Below are positions 48,692 to 57,133 of a DNA stretch of 64,000 bases, piece by piece. Every line of letters starts with the position of its first letter. Positions within the stretch are counted from its first letter, which is position 1. A program made the translations under genes and the position numbers. This DNA comes from Aliikangiella coralliicola (GTDB taxonomy: Bacteria; Pseudomonadota; Gammaproteobacteria; Enterobacterales; Kangiellaceae), in contig NZ_ML660161.1 of assembly GCF_007004725.1 (NCBI RefSeq), positions 545,122-609,121 of the forward strand, read 5' to 3'. Below the pieces are notes generated by a model. That model had not been told where the DNA came from, made no database searches, and saw only the letters and a list, made by a program, of their open reading frames with translations.

Positions 48692-48736
48692 CAAATTTGG
48701 GGTAGTAACCGCTAAGGGCACTAATGGAGACTCAAG

Positions 48737-51262
48737 GTGAAAATTAATAAAGAGAAAGAAAAACAAAAAAAGGTAAAACCGAAACAGGAAGCCAATACAC
48801 TGTTATCCTACTCGCTGCCTTACTTGACTCTATGCATATTAACAATCATTTTTGTTGCTGTTGTTCAGTATTACTCCGTGGTTATTCACCCTGCAGAAGA
48901 CCGTAATCGAACTTTTGTTAATGTGACTATGACGTCATATATGGAGTTGGTGTTGAGCCGACTCGATAGTATTAGTATATCAGCTCAATCAATTTTAAAA
49001 GATCCAAACGCAAAGCAAATTTTGCGTACTGCTACTCCCGAACAATTGAAACAAATGGAAGAAAACTTACAACAACGCCTAACGGATGTTGTTGGAGTAC
49101 GAATTTTAGATAGCGATATTCATGATGTCGATCCGCAGTCAAAACCAGTTATCACTAATGTAACATTACAACTCATCCGCCAGTTAAAAACCGCGGATAC
49201 GGTAATGCACGAAGCTATCGATGCCGGAAAAGCTAGCCAGCATGTGGTGGTGATTTTTAAGATCACCGGCACTAGTAAAGTTGCTGTTATTGGAGTCGAT
49301 TTTGGCATTTTTGCTAAGGCGCTGCCCAAAGAGCGACTCGTTCCAGGGTATTACGAATTCTGGCAGAGTTTTGCCAACCAAAATAGAACGATTATTTCGA
49401 TTGGTGGAAATCAATTTAAACAGGGAGAGCCTTTAGGTGTTGCGAAAGTTGCACAAACACCGTGGAGAATTGCTTTTTGGCCAGCAGATCCTGCTAAATT
49501 TACTTCTGAATTAGAACTCATGTTGTTTTTTGGCGGATTAATTTTGGTATTGGCGCTAGTTGGAATCGGAGGATTTTTCGGTCTCAGACACCTTCAGACA
49601 ATGGTTAGAAGCGACGCATCGGGATTTGTTAAATGGCTAATTGATAGCAAGAAAGAAGGCAAGCCTCTGACTGTTACGGAATTTGATTTACAGGTTTTTC
49701 AAGATATGTCGAAAACATTGGTAAGAGAGGGGTTTGACTTGGAAATTTCGCAGTCCACGGAATCTACAAAAGAAAGTAAAGAAGACACCAAAGCAATAGA
49801 GTCAAAGCCTGACTCATTGATAAAAGCGCTTGAAACGGATTCATCATCAGACAGTCAGGGCGCTGAGGTTTTACAAATAACCGGTGGTGCTTTTATTCCT
49901 GAATCGATTTTCCGTGAATATGATATTCGTGGTGTTGTCGGTGATACTTTAACACCAGAAATCGTTAAGGAAATTGGAAGAGCTATCGGCAGTGAAGCCT
50001 TTGAAAGAGGAGAGCAGAGGGTCGTTGTTGCTCGTGACGGGCGTTTGTCCGGACCTGAGTTACTCGAGTGCCTGAAAGCTGGATTAGTTGAAAGTGGTAG
50101 AGATGTTATTGATGTCGGTGAGGTACCAACACCGATACTTTATTTTGCGACGAATTATCTCGATGCCAGCAGCGGCGTTATGTTAACAGGCAGTCACAAC
50201 CCCAGAGATTATAATGGCTTAAAAATTGTTATTGCTGGGAAAACACTATCAGGGGAAGATATTCAGGGACTTCGCAAGCGGATTGAAACCGATAATATGG
50301 TTAAGGGCAGTGGCAGTCAGGAAACTGCCAGTATTACCCAAGATTATATTGGTCAGGTAACCAGTGATGTCGCGTTAGCGCAACCGCTTAAGGTGGCAGT
50401 CGATTGTGGTAATGGTGTCGCTGGAAAAATTGCACCTCAATTATTGCAAGCACTAGGCTGCGAGGTGATAGGTCTTTATTGTAAAGTTGATGGTAATTTT
50501 CCAAATCATCATCCGGATCCGAGCAAGCCTGAAAATTTGCGAGAACTAATTGATCTGGTCAAGTCTGAAAAAGCCGATGTCGGACTGGCTTTTGATGGCG
50601 ATGGCGACCGGCTGGGTGTTATTGACTCTGAAGGCAACATTATTTGGCCTGATCGCCAGATGATGCTTTACTCAATGGATGTACTATCCCGAAACCCCGG
50701 CGCTGACATTATTTTTGATGTGAAGTGTACCAAGCATCTGGCGAAGGTGATTTCTGCGAATGGTGGTCATCCAATTATGTGGAAAACGGGCCATTCACTG
50801 GTTAAAGCCAAAATGAGAGAAACCGGCGCATTGCTTGCCGGCGAATGTAGCGGTCATATTTTCTTTAAAGAGCGCTGGTATGGATTTGATGATGCGTTAT
50901 ATACCGCAGCACGATTGCTTGAAGTATTGTCAGCAGATACACGAAAATCAGCGGAGGTATTTAAAGCATTACCTGACAGTGAGGTCACACCGGAAATTAA
51001 TGTCAAAATTGCCGATGAAAAGAAGTTCGATTTTATCAACCGTTTGTCTCAACAAGGCGCATTTGGTGAAGGAAAAATGATTGATATTGACGGTGTGCGT
51101 GTCGAGTACCAGGATGGTTGGGGACTGGTAAGAGCTTCGAACACGACTCCTAATCTGGTTATCAGGTTTGAGGGGAATGATCAGCAAATCATTGAACGAA
51201 TAAAAAATATTTTTAAACAACAAATGATGATGGTTGATAGCAGTTTAGATTTGAATTTCTAG
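48737..51262 (+). CDS. algC: Membrane-anchored phosphomannomutase/phosphoglucomutase (AlgC type)
   Basis: The 841-residue protein has a 385-residue N-terminal extension with transmembrane helices at about 25-48 and 262-285 around a periplasmic Cache-like domain, then a full alpha-D-phosphohexomutase. The catalytic serine is in TGSHNP (about residue 485), the metal loop is DGDGDRLG (about 620) and the sugar-binding GECSGHIFF and phosphate-binding RASNTTPNL motifs are intact. It makes mannose 1-phosphate or glucose 1-phosphate for polysaccharides. Long AlgC of this build is known in Pseudomonas. The start GTG 48737 follows GGAGA. Confidence 0.9.
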   Translation: MKINKEKEKQKKVKPKQEANTLLSYSLPYLTLCILTIIFVAVVQYYSVVIHPAEDRNRTFVNVTMTSYMELVLSRLDSISISAQSILKDPNAKQILRTATPEQLKQMEENLQQRLTDVVGVRILDSDIHDVDPQSKPVITNVTLQLIRQLKTADTVMHEAIDAGKASQHVVVIFKITGTSKVAVIGVDFGIFAKALPKERLVPGYYEFWQSFANQNRTIISIGGNQFKQGEPLGVAKVAQTPWRIAFWPADPAKFTSELELMLFFGGLILVLALVGIGGFFGLRHLQTMVRSDASGFVKWLIDSKKEGKPLTVTEFDLQVFQDMSKTLVREGFDLEISQSTESTKESKEDTKAIESKPDSLIKALETDSSSDSQGAEVLQITGGAFIPESIFREYDIRGVVGDTLTPEIVKEIGRAIGSEAFERGEQRVVVARDGRLSGPELLECLKAGLVESGRDVIDVGEVPTPILYFATNYLDASSGVMLTGSHNPRDYNGLKIVIAGKTLSGEDIQGLRKRIETDNMVKGSGSQETASITQDYIGQVTSDVALAQPLKVAVDCGNGVAGKIAPQLLQALGCEVIGLYCKVDGNFPNHHPDPSKPENLRELIDLVKSEKADVGLAFDGDGDRLGVIDSEGNIIWPDRQMMLYSMDVLSRNPGADIIFDVKCTKHLAKVISANGGHPIMWKTGHSLVKAKMRETGALLAGECSGHIFFKERWYGFDDALYTAARLLEVLSADTRKSAEVFKALPDSEVTPEINVKIADEKKFDFINRLSQQGAFGEGKMIDIDGVRVEYQDGWGLVRASNTTPNLVIRFEGNDQQIIERIKNIFKQQMMMVDSSLDLNF

Positions 51263-51271
51263 GGGGATATT

Positions 51272-51856
51272 GTGGTCGATAAAAAGTCGAATAGAAAGCA
51301 GGATATTCTACAAAGCCTCGCGCATATGTTGGAAAGCGACTTGGGCGACAGGATTACCACTGCACGATTGGCTAAGGAGGTTGGTGTATCTGAAGCTGCA
51401 CTTTATCGCCACTTTCCTAGCAAAGCTAGAATGTACGAGTCATTACTCGATTTTTGTGAAGAAAGTATTTTTAGCCGGGTTAACTCGGTAGCTTCAGGGC
51501 CGCAGCCAGCAATAGAAAAATGCTATACAGTCGCCTCGTTAGTGCTTAATTTTAGCCAGCGTAACGCTGGGATTTCTCGTTTGTTGACTGGCGAAGTATT
51601 ATTGGGCGAAACCCAGCGCCTTAAAGAGCGCATTTCCCAGATGTTTGACAAGCTCGAATTGAATCTTAAGCAGATTTTGCGAACTGAGGCGATTGAACAG
51701 GGAAACTCTAGTGTCGACTCTGCAGCCATTGCGAAATTAATCACTTCTGTGATTGAAGGCCGTGTTCAACAGTTTGTACGTTCTAATTTCGCGATTCAGC
51801 CAGTTGATCAGTGGGAAGTTCAGTGGCGATTGTTAAGACAAGGTTTGTCGAATTAA
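51272..51856 (+). CDS. slmA: Nucleoid occlusion factor SlmA (TetR family)
   Basis: SlmA binds chromosomal sites and inhibits FtsZ assembly over the nucleoid. The 194-residue protein has the TetR helix-turn-helix ITTARLAKEVGVSEAALYRHF and the family-specific FPSKARMYESLLDFCEESIFSRVN. The start is GTG 51272 after AGGGGG. It follows algC after nine bases. In E. coli slmA lies between dut and pyrE; the wider order is kept here. Confidence 0.94.
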   Translation: MVDKKSNRKQDILQSLAHMLESDLGDRITTARLAKEVGVSEAALYRHFPSKARMYESLLDFCEESIFSRVNSVASGPQPAIEKCYTVASLVLNFSQRNAGISRLLTGEVLLGETQRLKERISQMFDKLELNLKQILRTEAIEQGNSSVDSAAIAKLITSVIEGRVQQFVRSNFAIQPVDQWEVQWRLLRQGLSN

Positions 51857-51912
51857 ATCCAAATAGACCTAACTCGATTTTTAGGCGATATTTTATGGTT
51901 GTATGACTTATC

Positions 51913-51954
51913 CGTATTTGAACATTAACCTTATAAACTTAATGTTCAAATACG
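51913..51954. repeat. Perfect 16-bp inverted repeat between convergent genes
   Basis: CGTATTTGAACATTAA at 51913-51928 is matched exactly by its complement at 51939-51954, with a ten-base loop. It lies between the convergent ends of slmA and the DUF4124-like gene. The stem is AT-rich and has no T-run, so it may act as a bidirectional, atypical terminator or an RNA-stabilising hairpin. Confidence 0.8.
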
Positions 51955-51960
51955 ACTTTA

Positions 51961-52929
51961 TCAGTTAAGACGTTCTTTAAGAAAACTCAGGTAACTAGTT
52001 CGAACTTTTTTAACTTGGTTACTCTTGCACAAGTTAACACCTTGCTCAGTGTTATTACACGACACTTCCAATACGATTTGATTACCATTGTTAGGAGCAG
52101 GAATGCGAGAAAAAGATAATGCTATCTCGGTATCTTTTTCCGGTTTACTAGTCAGTATCAGAGTATTGGTAATAATTTCAATTTGTCCTGATGCATTATC
52201 TTTGGCATAAACTTGAGCCAGTTGCCACGCGCGTTGGCAAACTCGAGGATCAGGACAATCATAAATCACAGGTTGAGAACCGTCATTTTCTTTCGCATCT
52301 TTCTTTAATGTCTTACGTAAAGATTCCAACTCTTTGTAGCGGACGATATCTTTTTCATATCGACTTGCAACTTTTATTTTTTCGTCTTCAAGTAAGTTAG
52401 AGTTTTGCTCATTTCTGACTAGTTGTTGACGAGTTGCGAGGATATCATTTTGAAGTAATTTAGGAAGGTTCTGGCCTAAGCGTTCGTGAGTGGCGGCCTG
52501 TTTTTGCTGATCTTCTAATTGTAATTTAAGTAAATCTGATTTGCTTTCTTGTATTTTGATTCTTTGTTCTAGCGCTAAAAGCTGGGCATCGCGATTGCGA
52601 ATAATGTCTCCGATAGAACTAAACTGGCGAAGCAATTCTGCGTCACTTCGAATTTTTTGCTGCAGTTGTATTTCTGCTTTTTTTTGCTCAATTTTAGACA
52701 GGCGCTCTTGCTCTTCTTCAGCAAGTGTTTTTCCCGGTCCGACACGCTTAATGACTCTACCTGAATCATTCAGAATGTCGTAACCCACAGCAATCATCTC
52801 ATTGGTTAATTGGTCTTTAATGATTAAGGCGCCGTCGGAGTTTTTATAACGATAAAACTGTTTAGCCATTCCCTCGAAAGAAAATAATGCTAGTACAAAC
52901 AGTAAAATTAATAGGTTTACATTTCTCAT
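51961..52929 (-). CDS. DUF4124-like secreted coiled-coil protein
   Basis: The 322-residue protein has a signal peptide (residues 1-22, cleaved near GMA-KQF). A short FYRYKNSDGALIIKD...GYDILNDSGRVIKRV region follows that resembles DUF4124. A long charged coiled coil spans about 75-210, and a C-terminal beta-rich domain has cysteines at YDCPDPRVCQR and SCNNTEQGVNLCK. ATG 52929 is chosen over an upstream GTG. It follows pyrE after 24 bases and is probably co-transcribed. Function is unknown; a cell-envelope role is plausible. Confidence 0.75.
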   Translation of the reverse strand: MRNVNLLILLFVLALFSFEGMAKQFYRYKNSDGALIIKDQLTNEMIAVGYDILNDSGRVIKRVGPGKTLAEEEQERLSKIEQKKAEIQLQQKIRSDAELLRQFSSIGDIIRNRDAQLLALEQRIKIQESKSDLLKLQLEDQQKQAATHERLGQNLPKLLQNDILATRQQLVRNEQNSNLLEDEKIKVASRYEKDIVRYKELESLRKTLKKDAKENDGSQPVIYDCPDPRVCQRAWQLAQVYAKDNASGQIEIITNTLILTSKPEKDTEIALSFSRIPAPNNGNQIVLEVSCNNTEQGVNLCKSNQVKKVRTSYLSFLKERLN

Positions 52930-52953
52930 AAATATCAACACTCTATTAAAAAT

Positions 52954-53601
52954 TTAACCACAGATCCCGTAAGTTTCGCGGTACTGAGACATAGGTTCTC
53001 GATAAAGTGAGAGCTCCGGTTGGTCCTGTAAATAATTTTGCAGGTCCGCTAAAGTGATAATAGCATAAACAGGCAAATTATAGTCCTTTTCGACTTCTTG
53101 AATCGCCGACAGTTCCCCCTGGCCTTTTTCTTGCCTGTCCAGTGCAATCAATACCCCGGCAGGTGTAGCACCAGAATCATTTATAATATCTATCGATTCT
53201 CTAATGGCTGTACCAGCGGTTATAACATCGTCGATTATCATTACTTTTCCTTTTAAAGGCGCGCCAACCAGGTTGCCACCTTCACCATGAGCTTTTGCCT
53301 CTTTTCGGTTAAAGCAGATAGGGACGTTGACGTTGTTGTTTCGTGATAATGCGACTGCAGCCGTTGTAGCCAGTGGAATTCCTTTATAGGCTGGGCCAAA
53401 CAACATATCAAAATCTGCGTTGGCTGAAATCAGAGTTTCAGCGTAACAATTTCCTAAGGTAGCCAAGTCCTCTCCCTGGTTAAAATAACCGGCGTTAAAA
53501 AAGTATGGACTTATTCGACCCGATTTAAGTGTAAATTCACCAAATTTAAGCGCTTTTCTGCGAATAGCCAGGTCAATAAAGGTTGTCTTATTATCAGCCA
53601 T
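52954..53601 (-). CDS. pyrE: Orotate phosphoribosyltransferase
   Basis: It makes orotidine 5'-phosphate from orotate and PRPP in pyrimidine synthesis. The 215-residue protein has [14 protein letters not shown], the catalytic-loop [13 protein letters not shown] and the PRPP-binding [16 protein letters not shown]. No rph or crc gene lies upstream, unlike E. coli or Pseudomonas. Confidence 0.97.
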   Translation of the reverse strand: MADNKTTFIDLAIRRKALKFGEFTLKSGRISPYFFNAGYFNQGEDLATLGNCYAETLISANADFDMLFGPAYKGIPLATTAAVALSRNNNVNVPICFNRKEAKAHGEGGNLVGAPLKGKVMIIDDVITAGTAIRESIDIINDSGATPAGVLIALDRQEKGQGELSAIQEVEKDYNLPVYAIITLADLQNYLQDQPELSLYREPMSQYRETYGICG

Positions 53602-53842
53602 TATTTTTTAGAATGAGTTAGTTGGTTAGTGGGCCTGATTTTAACTTAAAAAACCACATCAATACACGGATACTCGTTAAAACGATAAACAGTTATCTAT
53701 TTTATTCCGAACACTCCCTGCAAAGGACTTGAAGATCGGACAAGTTAAACAACCTGAATTCGGGATTTAGCATTAACTGACGCGCCATCATTCGTTTAGC
53801 GGCTCTAATATAAAGCGAATCTGATGATTTCAAACAATTGAT

Positions 53843-54631
53843 TTAATAGCGAATGTCGTACCAAAGATTACCTAATAATTCATGTAGCGCACTGCTGCTT
53901 CGGTGAAGGGCTTTGGCGTTAGGTAAATAATCGGTGAAATTACCTGGTTTTTTATTTGATGAAAATGACATCGGTGCAGGAATAACGGTAATTCCTTGTT
54001 TTTCAAATTCTTTTTTTGCTCTTGGCATATGCCATGCGTGGGTGATTAAGAGGATTTCGTTAATGTTGTTTTGTTTGAGAATTTGTGAAGAATAGACAGC
54101 ATTTTCTGCGGTATTTTTACTTTGTGACTCGATCCATTTGGGCGCTATATTAAAACTGGATACCATTACCTGGTTCATGAGTACAGCTTCAGAAGTCGCT
54201 TCGTTAAAAACACTGCCGCCTGATAATAGCACGGGAAGATGAAGCCTTTTTTGAAGCCACCCGGCATAACGTATTCGCAGTAGCGTCTGCGCACTGACGG
54301 TATCTATTTCGCCATATTCAGGTGCTCGCGACAACCTCCCTCCTGACAATACGACAATAGCCCTATCGGTTTGCTGGTCGGCTTGAAGGGCTTTTAATTG
54401 AGGCATTTTAATTGCTTCATCAACTTCTAACGAAGCAATCAGTGAATCAGATACTGTTGGTGTACTTAGCACTACCAGACTAATGCATCCCAGGCTGATT
54501 AAAGCGATTGCCGAGCGACGAAATCGGCTAAAACCAAGCATCGCCAATCCGACTATCAACAAAAGTAAATTGATTCCCGGTGGAAGCAAAAAGGCTTTGA
54601 AAGTGTAACTTATTAATATATCCCAGCTCAC
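53843..54631 (-). CDS. DUF218 / ElyC-YdcF family membrane protein
   Basis: The 262-residue protein has two N-terminal transmembrane helices (about residues 15-32 and 38-58) and a DUF218 domain: AIVVLSGGRLSR, LLSGGSV, ESQSKNTAENAVYS and LLITHAWHMPRA. E. coli ElyC, with the same layout, affects peptidoglycan precursor or lipid-carrier metabolism. The start is GTG 54631, 17 bases after the preceding gene, so it ends the tat-linked operon. Confidence 0.85.
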   Translation of the reverse strand: MSWDILISYTFKAFLLPPGINLLLLIVGLAMLGFSRFRRSAIALISLGCISLVVLSTPTVSDSLIASLEVDEAIKMPQLKALQADQQTDRAIVVLSGGRLSRAPEYGEIDTVSAQTLLRIRYAGWLQKRLHLPVLLSGGSVFNEATSEAVLMNQVMVSSFNIAPKWIESQSKNTAENAVYSSQILKQNNINEILLITHAWHMPRAKKEFEKQGITVIPAPMSFSSNKKPGNFTDYLPNAKALHRSSSALHELLGNLWYDIRY

Positions 54632-54648
54632 GATTAATCCGGTATTGA

Positions 54649-55209
54649 TTAATCGACCCGTCGCACTTTTGCGACAGCATTGAGTCCATTGACTTTCATG
54701 TTAAATGAACCAAACACACCACGGGTAATTTCCACCGCTGGGTTTTGAAGTTTTACATAGCCGGTGGTTCGGCTGACTACCTTCCATTTTTGACCGTTTT
54801 TCAGGGTTAAAGTACTACCTTTTTTCCATCCACGAAATTCGCCGACAATATTCGATTTCAGACTTTCTATTTGAACAAGTTCAGCTGATGATCGGCCAAA
54901 AGCATCTTCTGAGGTGACAATTTCTTTGGTCGGTTTAGGGATACTAACCGGCGCATTGATTTCCTGAGAGGGCGTATTTCCGACTGCTGGTCTTACCGGT
55001 TCTTTATTGGCTTTTGGCTCCGCGGCTGGAAATGTTTTGTAATAAGCGGCTACAGTATCGAAGCATGTTAACCGGTCATTGTTATCCTGAATCTTTGTAC
55101 ATCGGTTAATATCAGCGCTTATATCTGCATAGGCCGGCAGCGAAGAAATTAGCGCGCTAACTAGAATAACCTTAACTAATGATTTTATGTTGCGTGAGTT
55201 ATTGTTCAT
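54649..55209 (-). CDS. Periplasmic protein of unknown function downstream of tatC
   Basis: The 186-residue protein has a signal peptide (cleavage near AYA, about residue 28). A two-cysteine motif [15 protein letters not shown] follows, like that of several small envelope proteins (RLxCYD type). After a Pro/Ala linker there is a beta-rich C-terminal region ([21 protein letters not shown]). AAGGAAAATA precedes the ATG, which overlaps the tatC stop by 11 bases. I do not recognise the family. Confidence 0.72.
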   Translation of the reverse strand: MNNNSRNIKSLVKVILVSALISSLPAYADISADINRCTKIQDNNDRLTCFDTVAAYYKTFPAAEPKANKEPVRPAVGNTPSQEINAPVSIPKPTKEIVTSEDAFGRSSAELVQIESLKSNIVGEFRGWKKGSTLTLKNGQKWKVVSRTTGYVKLQNPAVEITRGVFGSFNMKVNGLNAVAKVRRVD

Positions 55210-55978
55210 TATTTTCCTTATTGGCTACATCACCTGATTTTTTGTTTGGACTGATTTGAGCAAAAATAATTCCCAGTTCAAATAAAATCCACATTGGAAT
55301 CGCGAGTAAAATTTGTGAAATGACATCGGGCGGTGTTAGCAACATACCAACAACGAATACACCCACTATTACATAAGGGCGCTTTTCTCTTAAACTTTCC
55401 ACTGTGGTTAAGCCCGACCATATCATAAGTACAGTAGCCACTGGTATTTCAAATGCAAGACCAAAGGCAAAAAACATTTTTAGAACGATACTCAAATAAC
55501 TACTAATGTCAGGCAAAACCTGGACACCTGCCGGCCCTGCGCCAGTAAGAAATGGCCAGGCTAAAGGAAAAACAACGAAGTAAGCAAATGCCAGCCCAGA
55601 ATAAAAAAGTACAATACTTGAAAAAAGCAATGGAAAAGCAAATCGCTTTTCGTGACGGTAAAGTCCGGGAGAAATAAATGCCCACGCCTGATGTAATATA
55701 TACGGCATAGCAATGAACACCGAGATGATAGCGGTCATTTTAAATGGCGTGAGAAAAGGCGAGATGATATTGGTCGCAATCATCGTTGAGTTTTCAGGAA
55801 GATTTTCTCTTAGTGGCGCTGACAAAAGTAAATAAATATCATTCGCCCAATAAAATAGTGCCAGGAACACCACAAGAATTGCAATAACCGATCTTAACAA
55901 CCTGTCCCTAAGTTCCAGCAGGTGAGAGAGCAGTGGCATTTCGCTTTTAGCAGCGCTTTGAGAGGCTTCTTCAGTCAT
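55199..55978 (-). CDS. tatC: Sec-independent translocase subunit TatC
   Basis: TatC is the twin-arginine signal receptor in the inner membrane. The 259 residues show six helices, the N-terminal [16 protein letters not shown] with the conserved HLxELR motif, and [14 protein letters not shown]. It overlaps tatB by eight bases. A Tat substrate candidate is encoded at 36258-36776. Confidence 0.97.
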   Translation of the reverse strand: MTEEASQSAAKSEMPLLSHLLELRDRLLRSVIAILVVFLALFYWANDIYLLLSAPLRENLPENSTMIATNIISPFLTPFKMTAIISVFIAMPYILHQAWAFISPGLYRHEKRFAFPLLFSSIVLFYSGLAFAYFVVFPLAWPFLTGAGPAGVQVLPDISSYLSIVLKMFFAFGLAFEIPVATVLMIWSGLTTVESLREKRPYVIVGVFVVGMLLTPPDVISQILLAIPMWILFELGIIFAQISPNKKSGDVANKENNEQ

Positions 55979-56327
55979 TGCTCGGTAATTTCTTTTCTTT
56001 TTCTGCTTCAGCAGTTTTGTCGTCTAGTGATGACGAAAAGTTGTCTGAAATATTATTGATGGTATTTTGTGTTTCTGATAGTTCTTCTTTAAGCGATTTC
56101 AGTTCGACCTGTTCTTCTAATTTCGCTTTTTGTTCTTCGAGTTGTTGTTGAAGTTCCTGGACTTTTAACTCTCGATCAATTTCTTGTTTTATTGAGTTAA
56201 AGCTTTGCTTCGCTTTTCCAACCCAGAGCCCAACGGTTCTTGCTGCTTTGGGCAGCCTTTCAGGACCCAACACTATTAGCGCTATTACGCCGATGATAAA
56301 AAGCTCAAGAAAGCCGATATCGAACAT
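55971..56327 (-). CDS. tatB: Sec-independent translocase subunit TatB
   Basis: The 118-residue protein has the TatB N-terminus [25 protein letters not shown] with the conserved Glu8 and Gly-Pro hinge, an amphipathic helix, and a charged coiled-coil tail. It lies 43 bases after tatA. Confidence 0.95.
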   Translation of the reverse strand: MFDIGFLELFIIGVIALIVLGPERLPKAARTVGLWVGKAKQSFNSIKQEIDRELKVQELQQQLEEQKAKLEEQVELKSLKEELSETQNTINNISDNFSSSLDDKTAEAEKEKKLPSND

Positions 56328-56370
56328 CAGTTAAAATTCTCGTTTATTGAAGGTGTGAAAATTACTCTGG

Positions 56371-56616
56371 TCAGTCTTTTTCCTTCGTTGACTCTTCTTT
56401 AATTGTTTCTCCGTTAACGATTTCGCCTTCAATCACTGAATCATCATTTTTTTTCTCAATAGCTTCTTTTTTCTCTGTTTCGCCGTCATTAACCGCTTTT
56501 TTAAATCCTTTTAAAGCACCGCCTAAATCAGAACCGATATTTTTAAGTTTCTTAGTGCCGAAAAGCAGAATAACGATGACTAAAATTAGAATTAGACTAG
56601 GAATACTTAAGCCCAT
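56371..56616 (-). CDS. tatA: Sec-independent translocase subunit TatA
   Basis: The 81-residue protein has a short hydrophobic helix ([18 protein letters not shown]), the [21 protein letters not shown] hinge and amphipathic helix, and an acidic tail. It forms the translocation pore with TatBC. Confidence 0.96.
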   Translation of the reverse strand: MGLSIPSLILILVIVILLFGTKKLKNIGSDLGGALKGFKKAVNDGETEKKEAIEKKNDDSVIEGEIVNGETIKEESTKEKD

Positions 56617-56741
56617 GATTACGTCTCTCTTTTAACAATGTATTATCTTTAATAAAGTCTTATTCAAGCTTCTTTCCAGCAAATAGAAGTTAAATAAATG
56701 TGCTATCAACAACTCGATATTATCGTTACGATGGCCAAATG

Positions 56742-57077
56742 TCATGCAAACGGTAAATGGCCGCCACCAAGTAGGTGAACATGAATGTGGAATACTTCCT
56801 GCCCGCCACCTTTATCTGTGTTGATTATGGTTCTAAAACCACTATGCAAGCCTTGTTCCTTCGCTAGTTGAGGTAACAATAACATGATTTTTCCCATCAG
56901 CGCCTGATCTTCTGGTAACAATTCGTTTAGGCTTGCGATATGTTTTCTTGGGATAACTAACAAATGAGTATCTGCTTTTGGAGCAATATCACGTATAACA
57001 ATAACATCTTCATCTTCGTAGACACGGTCAGATGGGATTTCATTTCTCTCTATTTTACAAAATAAACAATCGCTCAT
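56742..57077 (-). CDS. hinT: HIT-family purine nucleoside phosphoramidase
   Basis: The 111-residue protein has the CxxC start DCLFCKIERNEIPS, VIPRKHI and the catalytic histidine triad HIHVHLLGG. HinT enzymes hydrolyse AMP-lysine and related phosphoramidates. GGAGATATGAA precedes the ATG. It sits between ubiB and tatA, a position where E. coli has no gene. Confidence 0.93.
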   Translation of the reverse strand: MSDCLFCKIERNEIPSDRVYEDEDVIVIRDIAPKADTHLLVIPRKHIASLNELLPEDQALMGKIMLLLPQLAKEQGLHSGFRTIINTDKGGGQEVFHIHVHLLGGGHLPFA

Positions 57078-57133
57078 TTCATATCTCCGTGGATAGATGC
57101 TAGCAGGTTCTCAATTTAAGGAACAGGCGAAAC

